Shown one piece after another: positions 33,634 to 42,116 of a DNA stretch of 62,978 bases; positions within the stretch are counted from its first letter, which is position 1; every line of letters starts with the position of its first letter. The translations under genes and the position numbers were made by a program. Origin of the DNA: Eubacteriaceae bacterium (GTDB lineage: Bacteria > Bacillota > Clostridia > Lachnospirales > Lachnospiraceae); NCBI GenBank assembly GCA_910574915.1, contig CAJTCR010000029.1, forward strand, positions 1 to 62,978. The letters run 5' to 3'. The notes beneath the pieces were generated by a model. That model did no database searches. It saw only the letters and a list, made by a program, of their open reading frames with translations, and was not told the origin of the DNA.

Positions 33634-35499
33634 ATGAAGCAGAGGCTTGCAGATTATGTAGCAGATTTTTTTGTATCGCATCACATTCAGGATTGTTTTA
33701 TGGTAGTCGGCGGCGGTGCCATGCATTTAAACGATGCGCTTGGGCATAAAGAAGGGCTTTGCTGTACCTTCTGCCACCATGAGCAGGCGTGCGCAATCGC
33801 TGCGGAGGCATATGCAAGAGTACACAACCAGATGGCGGCAGTCTGTGTGACGACCGGGCCGGGCGGGACAAATGCCATTACGGGTGTACTGGGCGCATGG
33901 CTGGATTCTATTCCGATGTTTGTAGTATCCGGGCAGGTGCGCTATGATACCACGGCACGCTGCGCCAGACGAAAGATGGGTACAAGTGCCCCGCGCGCGG
34001 TCGGTGACCAGGAATATGACATTACAAAAACAGTATCGCCTATGTGCAAGTATGCGGTTATGCTCGAAGACCCGCTGGACATCCGTTTTGTGCTGGAGCA
34101 GGCGTATGCAAGGGCGGTGGAAGGGCGGCGCGGACCTGTGTGGGTGGACATCCCGCTGGACTTTCAAGGCTGCGTCATAGAAACCGATGGCCTGCGCGGG
34201 TATTGCCAGGAAGGGGGCAGTCCCAAAGAGGCGGGCACGGCGCTGTTTGCGGGAGAAGAAACGCCGCAGGAAGGGCAGGTGTTAGAGGAAGTGGTTTCCC
34301 GCATCCGGGCTGCCGAGCGCCCGGTGCTGTATGCCGGCAGCGGCATCCGCCTTTCAGGAGGGTATGCGCAGTTTCGGCGCATCGTGGAGCTGCTTGGCAT
34401 CCCGGTTGTAACCTGCTGGGATTCCATTGATTCCATTGAGGATGCGCATCCGCTGTATGCCGGCAGGGGCGGGATCATGGGCGACCGTTCGGGCAATTTT
34501 GCAGTGCAGAACGCGGACCTTTTGCTTGCGGTCGGCACGCGCCTGTCGATTCGGCAGGTAGGCTACCGCTGGGACGCCTGGGCAAGGGGCGCGTTTGTCA
34601 TTATGGTGGACATTGACCCGGCGGAGCTGAAAAAGCCGACGCTGCACGTGGAGCTGCCGGTCTGTGCGGATGCGGGGGATTTTTTAAAGGCGCTGGGCAG
34701 GCGCCTTGCAGGGGACGCCTGCCCGCTGTTTCAAAAGGACGGGTGGAAGCAGCAGTGCCGTATTTGGAGGGAGAAGTACCCGGTGATGCTGCCAAGGCAC
34801 TGGCAGGAGGACGGGCGCCATGCCAACGTCTATGCGTTTATCCGGTATTTGAGCCAGCGCCTTGCAGATGGGAGCCTGACCGTGGTGTCCAATGGAAGCG
34901 CTTGCGTGGTTGGCAGCCAGAATTATGTGGTAAAAAAAGATGCCAGGTTTCTCATTAACAGTGGGGCGGCAAGCATGGGTTACGGGCTTCCAGCGGCAGT
35001 CGGCGCGTGCATCGCGGCAGGCAGGAGGGAAACCGTCTGCATAGAAGGGGATGGCAGCATTATGATGAACTTACAGGAGCTACAGACCATCCAGACACTG
35101 CGGCTTCCGGTGAAGCTGTTTGTCATCCACAATGGGGGATACCATTCGATCCGCCAGACGCAGGGGAGCTTTTTTGCGGGGCGTTCGCGGGTTGGGATCG
35201 GGCCGGAGAGCGGGGATTTGTCGTTTCCAGATTTTAAAAAGGTGGCGCAGGCATTTGGCTATCCTTATCTGGAAGCGCACAGCAACGCGCAGATGGTGCA
35301 GGCAGTCGATTCGGCGTTAGAAAAAGAGGGCGCCGTGTTTTGCGAGGTATTCGTTTGCGCGGAGCAGAATTTTGAGCCGAAAAGCGCTGCAAGGCGCCTT
35401 GCAAACGGCAGCATAGAAAGCCTGCCGTTAGAGGATATGGCGCCGTTTTTGCCGCGGGAAGAGCTGCTCTCCAATTTGTATATAGAAGCTGTGGAATAA
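33634..35499 (+). CDS. Thiamine-diphosphate enzyme, acetolactate synthase-like (YerE-like)
   Basis: A 621-residue ThDP-dependent enzyme. The N-terminal Pyr domain has HHEQACAIAAEAYAR with the catalytic Glu and TTGPGGTNAITG. A central domain follows, then a C-terminal PP domain with EGDGSIMMNLQELQTI binding Mg-ThDP. Next to RfbF and RfbH the best analogy is YerE of Yersinia, which adds a two-carbon acetyl branch from pyruvate to C4 of CDP-4-keto-3,6-dideoxyglucose on the way to yersiniose. Base composition is distinctly more G+C-rich than both neighbours, suggesting a separate origin. A catabolic or IlvB role is unlikely here. Assignment to YerE is by context. Confidence 0.78.
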   Translation: MKQRLADYVADFFVSHHIQDCFMVVGGGAMHLNDALGHKEGLCCTFCHHEQACAIAAEAYARVHNQMAAVCVTTGPGGTNAITGVLGAWLDSIPMFVVSGQVRYDTTARCARRKMGTSAPRAVGDQEYDITKTVSPMCKYAVMLEDPLDIRFVLEQAYARAVEGRRGPVWVDIPLDFQGCVIETDGLRGYCQEGGSPKEAGTALFAGEETPQEGQVLEEVVSRIRAAERPVLYAGSGIRLSGGYAQFRRIVELLGIPVVTCWDSIDSIEDAHPLYAGRGGIMGDRSGNFAVQNADLLLAVGTRLSIRQVGYRWDAWARGAFVIMVDIDPAELKKPTLHVELPVCADAGDFLKALGRRLAGDACPLFQKDGWKQQCRIWREKYPVMLPRHWQEDGRHANVYAFIRYLSQRLADGSLTVVSNGSACVVGSQNYVVKKDARFLINSGAASMGYGLPAAVGACIAAGRRETVCIEGDGSIMMNLQELQTIQTLRLPVKLFVIHNGGYHSIRQTQGSFFAGRSRVGIGPESGDLSFPDFKKVAQAFGYPYLEAHSNAQMVQAVDSALEKEGAVFCEVFVCAEQNFEPKSAARRLANGSIESLPLEDMAPFLPREELLSNLYIEAVE

Positions 35500-35509
35500 G
35501 GAGCGCGTG

Positions 35510-36556
35510 ATGAAAAAAATAAGTATCCTGATCCCTTGCTATAACGAAGAAGGGAATGTAAGGGAAATCTGTGCGGCGGTCGTTGGCGTTTTACGGGAAA
35601 GCCTGCCGGAATATGACTATGAAGTCCTGTTTATAGACAACTGCTCCACAGACCGTACGAGGGAATACCTGCGCGGATTGTGCGCGGCGGACGCAAAAGT
35701 CAAGGCAATTTTTAACGCGAAAAACTTTGGGCAGTTTAATTCTCCATATTACGGCATGTGCCAGACGACCGGCGACTGTACGGTGTGCCTGTGCTGTGAC
35801 TTCCAAGACCCGGTGGAGCTTATCCCCGCATTTGTAAGGGAATGGGAAAAAGGGTATAAGATTGTCTGCGGGATAAAGGCGGCAAGCAGAGAAAACAAAG
35901 CCATGCGGTTTTTGCGGGGCTGTTATTACAAGCTGATTAAAAGCTTGTCAGAGGTGGAGCAGATCGAGCATTTCACAGGGTTTGGGCTGTATGACAGGGA
36001 ATTTGTCAAAATACTGGCAAGCTTGGATGATTCAGCGCCATATATGCGTGGCATTGTCGCAGAGCTTGGCTATCAGAGGAAGGATATTTTTTATACACAG
36101 CCAAAGCGGAAAGCAGGAAAGACGCACAACAACTGGGCAACACTGTATGACGGTGCGATGCTTGGATTTACTTCCTATACAAAAGCAGGGCTTCGGGTGG
36201 CTACGATTATGGGGGTTGTCTTATCAGCGGCGAGTATTGCGGTGGCAGTTGTTTACCTTGTGCTAAAGCTGCTGTACTGGGATCGGTACCCAGCAGGTAC
36301 GGTACCGATCCTGCTTGCTGTACTGGTGCTTGGTTCTGTGCAAGTCTTTTTTACTGGTTTGCTTGGGGAATATGTACTGAGCATTCATAAGCGAATGTTG
36401 CACCGACCACTTGTAATTGAGGAAGAGAGACTAAATTTTAGTGAGCAGGGATTTACTCCGCAAAATAAAACACCTTCCCCTTCGTCCGAAACGGCAGCCT
36501 GTATCCTTTCGGCAAAAGATAAGCATGTTCATGTGAAACATCCAAATGCGATTTAA
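35510..36556 (+). CDS. GtrB-like membrane GT2 glycosyltransferase with odd C-terminal tail
   Basis: A 348-residue GT2 enzyme transferring a sugar to polyprenyl phosphate. The catalytic domain shows ILIPCYNEEGNV, LFIDNCSTD, NFGQFNSPYYGM, CDFQDPVEL and the FTGFGLYDREFV segment. Two membrane segments follow at about 228-252 and 266-290. GtrB-type proteins usually stop shortly after the RPLVIEEERLNF equivalent (about residue 310). Here the frame runs 35 residues further in unrelated Ser/Pro/Lys-rich sequence, so the native 3' end appears to have been replaced by a rearrangement. Start ATG 35510 follows AAGGAG. Last credible gene of the polysaccharide locus. Confidence 0.82.
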   Translation: MKKISILIPCYNEEGNVREICAAVVGVLRESLPEYDYEVLFIDNCSTDRTREYLRGLCAADAKVKAIFNAKNFGQFNSPYYGMCQTTGDCTVCLCCDFQDPVELIPAFVREWEKGYKIVCGIKAASRENKAMRFLRGCYYKLIKSLSEVEQIEHFTGFGLYDREFVKILASLDDSAPYMRGIVAELGYQRKDIFYTQPKRKAGKTHNNWATLYDGAMLGFTSYTKAGLRVATIMGVVLSAASIAVAVVYLVLKLLYWDRYPAGTVPILLAVLVLGSVQVFFTGLLGEYVLSIHKRMLHRPLVIEEERLNFSEQGFTPQNKTPSPSSETAACILSAKDKHVHVKHPNAI

Positions 36557-36772
36557 TTTCCCCGTCTTTTGGAAAATCTTTTGCTCGTTCGATGGCGTGG
36601 ACGCCAGGTTACAGCTTGGTGCCGCCTTTGACGCATACTTTGTCGGCGGTATCGTCGGGAGACAGGTAGCCTGCATTGCAAGCGTCAGCATCTCAGAATA
36701 CGACTCTGGTAAACTGGACTTCGCGTGCTGCGGAATAGCTTGCTTTGATGAATTGATAGAAGATTAAAAAAT
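36557..36772 (+). other. Rearranged intergenic scar after the polysaccharide locus
   Basis: This stretch holds a short frame (36546-36767, FNFPVFWKIFCSFDGVDARL start, CCGIACFDELIED end) with no ribosome binding site and no recognisable family. Together with the aberrant tail of the preceding GT and the small orphan frame that follows, it looks like debris of one or more deleted genes. No terminator for the polysaccharide operon is visible before 37098. Confidence 0.35.
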
Positions 36773-37030
36773 GTGGACAATCCGAAAAAACTGTTTTCCT
36801 GGCTGATAGTGGGGCAAGAGAAAGCAGCGTTTCGTCTTTTGGATCTGCTGGAGATTACACAGGATAAGGATCATGTAGATGAGGTTGTTGCATTGGTTTA
36901 TGATATAATATCCGAGCTGACAATTAAAGTTGAAACAGAAAAGGCTCTGGTTGAACATATTGTTCTGCCAACATACCGAAAAATTGGAGAGATTCGGGGT
37001 GAAATAAAGGCGTTAGGACCCGATTTTTGA
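36773..37030 (+). CDS. Hypothetical small protein, possibly a gene fragment
   Basis: An 85-residue hydrophilic, mostly helical frame (FSWLIVGQEKAAFRLLDLLE, VVALVYDIISELTIKVETEK, LVEHIVLPTYRKIGEIRGEI). It would have to start with GTG and has no Shine-Dalgarno sequence. Amino acid composition is protein-like, so it may be the end of an older gene whose 5' part was lost in the adjacent rearrangement. No family recognised. Confidence 0.3.
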   Translation: MDNPKKLFSWLIVGQEKAAFRLLDLLEITQDKDHVDEVVALVYDIISELTIKVETEKALVEHIVLPTYRKIGEIRGEIKALGPDF

Positions 37031-37097
37031 CAAACAGGAGAATGTACCTTCAGAGAATAAAATATTACCTTTTTATTTTGCTGAATTAATAAAAACA

Positions 37098-37129
37098 GGG
37101 AATGCCGCACATTCGAATGCGGCATCCCC
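37098..37129 (-). terminator. Intrinsic terminator, probably bidirectional
   Basis: A strong 12-pair hairpin with one mismatch (GGGAATGCCGCA with TGCGGCATCCCC). On the minus strand it is followed by CTGTTTTTATT, serving the gene that ends at 37184. On the plus strand TCTTCTT follows. Confidence 0.75.
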
Positions 37130-37183
37130 TCTTCTTAAGTATATATAGAAAAAACAGATCGTGTCTTTGCTGTAATAACCGCG

Positions 37184-37972
37184 CTATTTTATATACTCTG
37201 CAAGCGGCAGTGTATCATGATAATCTGCCACATGGTTTTTGAACGATGCATTGTTTATTATGGCGCTGAAATAGACATTATGAAATTTGAAGTAGACCGA
37301 TGGATAGCTGAATTTTTGAACTTTGCCGGACTTTTTTGTCTGGTCAGTAAACGTAATGCTTTTGGCCTTTTTCGCGGGGATCGTTACTTTTTTTGAGATC
37401 CAGCGTTCAGGGGCAGTTTCCATTTCTTCCTGGGCAGGTTCTTTTTCACCAGCGAACAGGATGTGTGCGCTGGTTATGTTGGCGCCTTCTATCACAATGT
37501 CTGTATCTGTATTGTTTTGATATTTGACTGTAAGGCTGAGCTTGCCGTTTTTTACTTTGACGGATTTTTTTAGTGCTTTCAGATTTAGTTCCGGCAGCAC
37601 TTCCAGACTGAGCGAGCCGGTTTTTGTGCTGTCTTTGTAGCGCAGGCTTGTTTTTCCGGTGCTCAGCCCATAGACAGTCCAGCCCATGTTTTTGTGCATC
37701 GCTTTAATGCTGGCTGTTTTTGGGTCCGAGGAGGTCAGTGCCCCGCTTTCTTTGCTGTCCTTGGAATAGATGTTGGTGCCGCTTCCTTTTGGTACTTTTA
37801 TGGAGCTGATTTTTGTGGATTTAAGCCCCATATGTTCGTAATAGCCAAGCCCTGTATAAAAACGGATGTCGTCTTTGGCGTAAATGGCAGTCTGTGGAAT
37901 GCCTGCGGTGCAGGTACCGGAAAGCAGCATGGCTGCTGTTAATGCAGCCGATATAATTTTTTTTGCGTGCAT
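37184..37972 (-). CDS. Secreted protein of unknown function
   Basis: A 262-residue exported protein. The signal peptide spans about 1-32 (KKIISAALTAAMLLSG, cleavage near IYAKDD). Residues about 50-130 resemble a bacterial Ig-like/BIG2-type repeat (SSDPKTASIKAMHKNMGWTV, GLSTGKTSLRYK). Residues about 135-250 form a second beta-rich domain (KKSVKVKNGKLSLTVKYQNN, KKVTIPAKKAKSITFTDQ), like structures that carry tailored C-terminal beta sandwiches. No catalytic motif and no sorting signal seen. The start at 37972 follows AAGGGAG. Monocistronic, with terminator at 37098. Confidence 0.75.
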   Translation of the reverse strand: MHAKKIISAALTAAMLLSGTCTAGIPQTAIYAKDDIRFYTGLGYYEHMGLKSTKISSIKVPKGSGTNIYSKDSKESGALTSSDPKTASIKAMHKNMGWTVYGLSTGKTSLRYKDSTKTGSLSLEVLPELNLKALKKSVKVKNGKLSLTVKYQNNTDTDIVIEGANITSAHILFAGEKEPAQEEMETAPERWISKKVTIPAKKAKSITFTDQTKKSGKVQKFSYPSVYFKFHNVYFSAIINNASFKNHVADYHDTLPLAEYIK

Positions 37973-38065
37973 TTTAATTCTCCCTTCTGTTTTTTTGAGA
38001 TTATAGCAGGGGAATCTTTCTGAAATCTTTCTCAAAGGTGACAGTTTTGTAATGGTTTGAGCCAG

Positions 38066-38602
38066 TTAAAAGGTTCTCTTTTCATAGACAAGCTCGGTAA
38101 TCCCGTTGCTGTTTTTAACGGAGACCAGACGCAGCTTGATCTCGAAAGGGAGTGTGCCAAAGAGAGAAATCCCGCTTCCTAAAATAGTCGGGATAATGGA
38201 AATATGATATCTGTCGATTAGATTTTCCTGCATAAGCTGGCGTATCATCCCGGCTCCGCCGCAGATCCAAATATCTTTTCCGTTTTTGCGTGTAAGATCT
38301 TTTACAAGCGTGCATGGGTTTGCTGACACAAAGTGGATGTTATGCCTTGGCTCGTATGCTTTGTGTGTAATAATATAGCTTTGCAGGTTTTCGTATACCC
38401 ATTTTTCAGGTGAAAGCTCTGTCGTAACCTGTTGGTAGGTGGTGTGTCCCATAACAACCGTATCAATTTCTTGTTCAAAGGCAGCGTAGCTGTCATCGGT
38501 TTCAGCGTTGCTGTCTTGTCCCGTCAGCCAGTCAACACCGCCGTTTTTATCGGCAATGTATCCGTCCAGGCTCATTGCAATAAATAAAACTGCTTTTCTC
38601 AT
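38066..38602 (-). CDS. Dihydrofolate reductase / RibD C-terminal family protein
   Basis: A 178-residue cytosolic NADPH-binding reductase-like protein of the YyaP/YwjB type. It shows VLFIAMSLDGYIADKNGGVDW, the VVMGHTTYQQV loop, IWICGGAGMIRQL (nucleotide-binding Gly motif) and IIPTILGSGISLF. These features place it in the RibD C-terminal family rather than classical FolA, so the substrate is unknown. The start at 38602 follows AGGGAAAC; a longer frame reaching 38767 would overlap the divergent promoter region. It is transcribed away from the BlaR1-like gene. Confidence 0.85.
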   Translation of the reverse strand: MRKAVLFIAMSLDGYIADKNGGVDWLTGQDSNAETDDSYAAFEQEIDTVVMGHTTYQQVTTELSPEKWVYENLQSYIITHKAYEPRHNIHFVSANPCTLVKDLTRKNGKDIWICGGAGMIRQLMQENLIDRYHISIIPTILGSGISLFGTLPFEIKLRLVSVKNSNGITELVYEKRTF

Positions 38603-38685
38603 GTTGTTTCCCTTTCTTTTTATTTGTATCATAGCATACGCTTTTGAAGATTTCCACAAAAATGCCGTTATTTTCTTGCCGGATC

Positions 38686-38740
38686 TTGACATTTCTACAA
38701 GACTGTGGTAGTCTGTAACTAACGACACTACCACAGTCTT
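38686..38740 (+). promoter_or_regulatory. Promoter with 14-bp inverted-repeat operator
   Basis: TTGACA at 38686-38691 and TAGTCT at 38709-38714 (17-bp spacer). An exact inverted repeat, AAGACTGTGGTAGT at 38699-38712 and its complement at 38727-38740, covers the -10 and the transcription start. The ACTACNACAGT-like core recalls BlaI/MecI operators, which fits the M56 sensor gene that follows, but no blaI is encoded nearby. Confidence 0.65.
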
Positions 38741-38769
38741 ATGTGAATGGCAAAAAGGAAGTGACATAT

Positions 38770-40377
38770 ATGCAATTATTGGAAATGAGCCTTTCAGGTT
38801 CTGTATTTATACTGGCAGTCCTCGCAGTCCGTGCGGCAGCAGTGAACTATCTGCCAAAGAAAACGTTTCTTGTATTATGGGGAGTGGTGCTTGTGCATCT
38901 GCTGCTGCCGGTTCGAATCCCATCCAGCCTGAGTATATATTCTAGGATACCCAGGTTTAATCAAAAAGCGGATGCACGGCAGGCGTCCGAGCCTTTGGAT
39001 GATCCTGATCAGGTGCCAAAAGAAAGCAGCGAGGCGGATGTCGGTGTAAATACAGGTTCAGATACCAATATGGACGCAGAAAAGGAAGCAGCTTCCGAGC
39101 GTTTCTTTGAAGCAGGGCAATTTTTGACAGGGCAGCGCCGGGCTGAGCAGCAGGCAATACTTAAAAACGGGCTTTTTGTAGTTTGGGCGGTCGGATTTTT
39201 AGGCTGTCTGTCTGTGTTTGCAGCGATGTATGTGATATGTATCAGAAGGTTTTGCGTTTCTGCCGTTGTAAAAAACGAGTTTGTGGAGAGTTGGTTAAAG
39301 GAGCATAGTGGCAGACGGCATATCCAGATCCGGCAGTGCGGGTTTGTAAAAGCACCGTTAACATACGGGCTGTGGCATCCGGTGATTTTGATGCCGGAAC
39401 GTACGGATTGGGAAGATAAAAGACGGCTTTCGTATGTGCTGGAGCATGAATTTGTACATATTAGGCGCCTGGATGCGGCGGCAAAAATTGTGCTTGCTGC
39501 TGCACTGGCAGTCCATTGGTTTAATCCGATGGTATGGATGATGTATGCGGTATGCAGCCGTGACCTGGAGCTGTCCTGTGATGAAACAGTGATACGTACT
39601 TTTGGAGAATCGGCAAGGGCAGAGTACGCACGCGTCCTGATTGGAACAGAAGAACAAAAAAGGATGCCGCTGCCGCTTTGCAGCGGGTTTTGCAGAAATG
39701 TGATGCGGGAAAGGATCGTGGCGATTATGAAGATTCGGAAAAAATCAAAAGCGGCGGGAATCAGTGCCGCGGCAGTTGTGTGTGTCCTTGCAGTGATGTT
39801 TGCAACATCATCGTCTACAGGGATAGAAGAAAGAGAAGCTGTGCCGCCAGCCGGAAAAATAACGAATATCAGCCTGAATTTAAGCAATCAGGCGGCAGCG
39901 GATATTTCGAATGCGGTGATTGCACATATGGAAAAAGAGTATGAGGGATATTATCAGTTAGACAATTACGAGTTTTCTTTTTGCAATGAAGTGATTGCGG
40001 ATGACATGCTTTCTTTGGATATCAAGGTGGGCGCGGATATGACGAGCATCCTTGACCCGAAGGACAGTCACTATGCCCAGGGGATGCTAGAAGCAGTGGA
40101 GCAGATTGATGACGCTGCAAAAAAGCAGGCTGCGCAAAAGCTGTACGCAGAATATATCGAAGAAATGATGCGAAATTATATGGTGACGGAACAAACTGGG
40201 TTTTCCTATCAGGTACACCTGCCGGCGGCGCAGGCGGCAGCGGATGGAGCACTGTCTTATGACCTTTTTTATCTTGATGAGAACGGCAGAGAAGTGACGC
40301 CGTTTCGGGAAGACGACCGTGTAAAGCCGCTTGCGGGCAGGGAGGACGGCAGAGCATATATCGAAGAAAATATTTAA
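38770..40377 (+). CDS. BlaR1/MecR1-like M56 zinc metallopeptidase sensor
   Basis: A 535-residue membrane protein of the M56 family. Hydrophobic segments lie at about 5-25, 30-50 and 128-155. A cytoplasmic peptidase domain follows with the zinc motif HEFVH near residue 225 and the CDETVIRTFG segment downstream. A fourth segment (about 325-345) leads to an extracellular domain that is not a penicillin-binding sensor, so beta-lactam sensing is not implied. Start ATG 38770 follows AAGGAAG. In most Firmicutes such genes follow a blaI-type repressor gene; here that partner is absent from the window. The lipoprotein gene downstream may be its effector or co-sensor. Confidence 0.85.
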   Translation: MQLLEMSLSGSVFILAVLAVRAAAVNYLPKKTFLVLWGVVLVHLLLPVRIPSSLSIYSRIPRFNQKADARQASEPLDDPDQVPKESSEADVGVNTGSDTNMDAEKEAASERFFEAGQFLTGQRRAEQQAILKNGLFVVWAVGFLGCLSVFAAMYVICIRRFCVSAVVKNEFVESWLKEHSGRRHIQIRQCGFVKAPLTYGLWHPVILMPERTDWEDKRRLSYVLEHEFVHIRRLDAAAKIVLAAALAVHWFNPMVWMMYAVCSRDLELSCDETVIRTFGESARAEYARVLIGTEEQKRMPLPLCSGFCRNVMRERIVAIMKIRKKSKAAGISAAAVVCVLAVMFATSSSTGIEEREAVPPAGKITNISLNLSNQAAADISNAVIAHMEKEYEGYYQLDNYEFSFCNEVIADDMLSLDIKVGADMTSILDPKDSHYAQGMLEAVEQIDDAAKKQAAQKLYAEYIEEMMRNYMVTEQTGFSYQVHLPAAQAAADGALSYDLFYLDENGREVTPFREDDRVKPLAGREDGRAYIEENI

Positions 40378-40425
40378 TTCCAATGCGGGCGAAAAGTGAA
40401 AAATGCCGGGAAAGGGGACATCATC

Positions 40426-41073
40426 GTGTATAGAAAATTAGCTTGTGCAATTTGTATGATGCTTTTTTTGACAGGCTGCGGGACGATGCAGGCAGATCAA
40501 ACAAAGACAGGCGGGACGGACGACGGTCATTTAAAAACAGAAGGATGGCGGGTGCAGGATGGCTGTACGCATGTTTCAGAAGAAATGGCACAGGAGATTT
40601 ATGAAAAAATTCTCTCAATGCAGCAGGAGACATATGAAGGCATTCAAAAAGTGGAAAACAGCAGGATTGTATTTTTGGAGGAAGACACAAAGGAGCATGA
40701 GGTCACAGTGCGGGCAGTATTTGAGGCAGACTGGACGGGAATTCGAAAGCCGAAAGACCATCCGATGGTTCAGGGTATGTATGAGGCAAAAAAAGGGCTT
40801 GCCACAGAGGAGGAAAAAAAGGCTGCGGATGAATATATTAAAGGATGGCTGCTGGAGCTGGAACCGATGTATCAAAAAACGCAGAGGATGACCTGGCAGA
40901 TTGCAGTGCGGTTTCAGGAAACGGATCAGCAGGGCTATCGGCTGTTTTATCCTTATGTGCAGGAGTCCGAAGAAACGCTGATGCCTCTTGACCAGTATGT
41001 GCGGGAATATTGCAGGGAGGATGCAAAGGAAAGCAGGAAGATGGGCAGAAAGATGCTGGATGAAAATGTGTAG
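40426..41073 (+). CDS. Lipoprotein of unknown function
   Basis: A 215-residue predicted lipoprotein with signal peptide and lipobox FLTGC (Cys at about 18). The mature part is mainly helical and charged (MAQEIYEKILSMQQETYEGI, KKGLATEEEKKAADEYIKGW). It resembles in style the extracellular part of the preceding M56 protein (both have MVQGMYEA/QGMLEA and QKLY-type helices), suggesting a shared ancestor. The start is GTG 40426 after AAAGGGGAC. Lies 48 nt after the sensor gene and is probably cotranscribed with it. Confidence 0.7.
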   Translation: MYRKLACAICMMLFLTGCGTMQADQTKTGGTDDGHLKTEGWRVQDGCTHVSEEMAQEIYEKILSMQQETYEGIQKVENSRIVFLEEDTKEHEVTVRAVFEADWTGIRKPKDHPMVQGMYEAKKGLATEEEKKAADEYIKGWLLELEPMYQKTQRMTWQIAVRFQETDQQGYRLFYPYVQESEETLMPLDQYVREYCREDAKESRKMGRKMLDENV

Positions 41074-41129
41074 GCGGATCGATATGCTGGGATGTTATAG
41101 AAAATTTATGCAGGCAAATAAAAAACACC

Positions 41130-41158
41130 TTGACAAAACACTGCCAAACGGGTAGTAT
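41130..41158 (+). promoter_or_regulatory. Sigma-A promoter of the beta-glucoside operon
   Basis: A consensus TTGACA at 41130-41135 and TAGTAT at 41153-41158, spacer 17 bp. The ribonucleic antiterminator begins about 8 nt downstream. Confidence 0.75.
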
Positions 41159-41165
41159 TATAAGT

Positions 41166-41235
41166 AGAGTGTTACTGGTAAAGCAGGCATGACTGAAAGA
41201 TGTACATCGTGCATACTTTTTTGTCATGCCATTTT
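41166..41235 (+). promoter_or_regulatory. LicT/BglG ribonucleic antiterminator and terminator, site 1
   Basis: GTGTTACTGGTAAAGCAGGC (from 41169) matches the BglG/LicT RAT consensus. It overlaps a terminator with stem GGCATGAC (41187-41194) and GTCATGCC (41223-41230) followed by ATTTTTGTGTTT. Bound antiterminator would block the terminator and so control its own gene. Confidence 0.8.
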
Positions 41236-41275
41236 TGTGTTTACAAAAAAAAACAGCAGATGAGGGAGGTATTCC

Positions 41276-42112
41276 ATGACTATGCGGCTTATAAAGGCAT
41301 TGAATAACAATGTTGCTCTGGCAAAAGACAGTGATAAGAAGGAAATGATTGTCATGGGCAGAGGCGTTGCGTACAATTTAAAGCCAGGGCAGCCGATTCA
41401 GGATTCCCTGGTGGAAAAGCGCTATGTGCTGGAAGGAAAGAGCGGCAGAAAAGATTTTGACAGCCTTTTAAAGCGGATTACCCTGGATGATGTGGAGCTT
41501 GCTGGCAGCATCATAAAAAAAGGGGAAGAACGGCTGGGATACCGGTGCAATGACAGTATTTTGCTGACTTTGTCAGATCATCTTGGGCTGATGCTGGAAC
41601 GCGCGAAAAACGGGCTTTATTTTGGAACACCTTTAGAATGGGATATCCGGCTGATTTATCCGAAAGAATACCAGTTTGCAAAAGAAGTGGTGGCAAGGCT
41701 TCGCAAAAAGACCGGTTATGAAATACCGGAGCAGGAAGCGGCGTTTCTTGTACTGCACTTTATCAATGCGAGCCAGAGCCAGAATGATATGGATGAAACA
41801 TTGCTGTGTACAAAAATCATTCAGAATATTTTAAATATCAGCAAGCTTCATTATGGCAGGGAGTTTTGTGAGGATAATTTTGATGTAAGCCGGTTTATCA
41901 CCCATATACGTTATTTTGTGCGCAGGCAGATGCGCGGGGAAGTCCTGAAAATGGATATCGAAATAGCGCGGGTAGTTGCAGAAAAGTGTCCTGGGGATTA
42001 TAAGTGCGCCCTTAAGATTTCCAGGTTTTTGCAGCAGGCTTATGGCTGGAACGTAAGTGAAGGCGAGGTATTGTACCTGACGCTTCATTTGAACCGGATT
42101 AATTTGAATTGA
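41276..42112 (+). CDS. licT: BglG-family transcription antiterminator (LicT)
   Basis: A 278-residue RNA-binding antiterminator. The N-terminal CAT-RNA-binding domain (about 1-60: IKALNNNVALAKD, MGRGVAYNLKPGQ) is followed by two PRD domains (about 65-170 and 175-278). The regulated histidines of PRD1 and PRD2 are visible in LTLSDHLG and the VLHFINA, THIRYFVRR and LTLHLNR regions. PTS-dependent phosphorylation on these residues sets activity according to beta-glucoside supply. Start ATG behind GGGAGG. Flanked by two RAT/terminator switches, so it controls both itself and the transporter gene. Confidence 0.94.
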   Translation: MTMRLIKALNNNVALAKDSDKKEMIVMGRGVAYNLKPGQPIQDSLVEKRYVLEGKSGRKDFDSLLKRITLDDVELAGSIIKKGEERLGYRCNDSILLTLSDHLGLMLERAKNGLYFGTPLEWDIRLIYPKEYQFAKEVVARLRKKTGYEIPEQEAAFLVLHFINASQSQNDMDETLLCTKIIQNILNISKLHYGREFCEDNFDVSRFITHIRYFVRRQMRGEVLKMDIEIARVVAEKCPGDYKCALKISRFLQQAYGWNVSEGEVLYLTLHLNRINLN

Positions 42113-42116
42113 ATAC

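Noticed and set aside
34044..34430. Arg/Gly-rich 128-residue frame inside the ThDP enzyme gene
   Set aside because: Arises from high G+C in the third frame of a gene with intact ThDP motifs.
36546..36767. 73-residue frame after the GtrB-like gene as a real gene
   Set aside because: No ribosome binding site, overlaps the preceding gene end, no recognisable family; kept only as part of the scar.
39009..39887. 292-residue minus-strand frame opposite the M56 gene
   Set aside because: Shadow of a gene with clear HEFVH and membrane segments; Ser/Thr/Ile-rich and without start signals.
38770..40377. Beta-lactam resistance sensor BlaR1/MecR1
   Set aside because: The outer domain lacks the serine penicillin-binding motifs and no beta-lactamase or blaI is nearby; only the M56 family call is supported.
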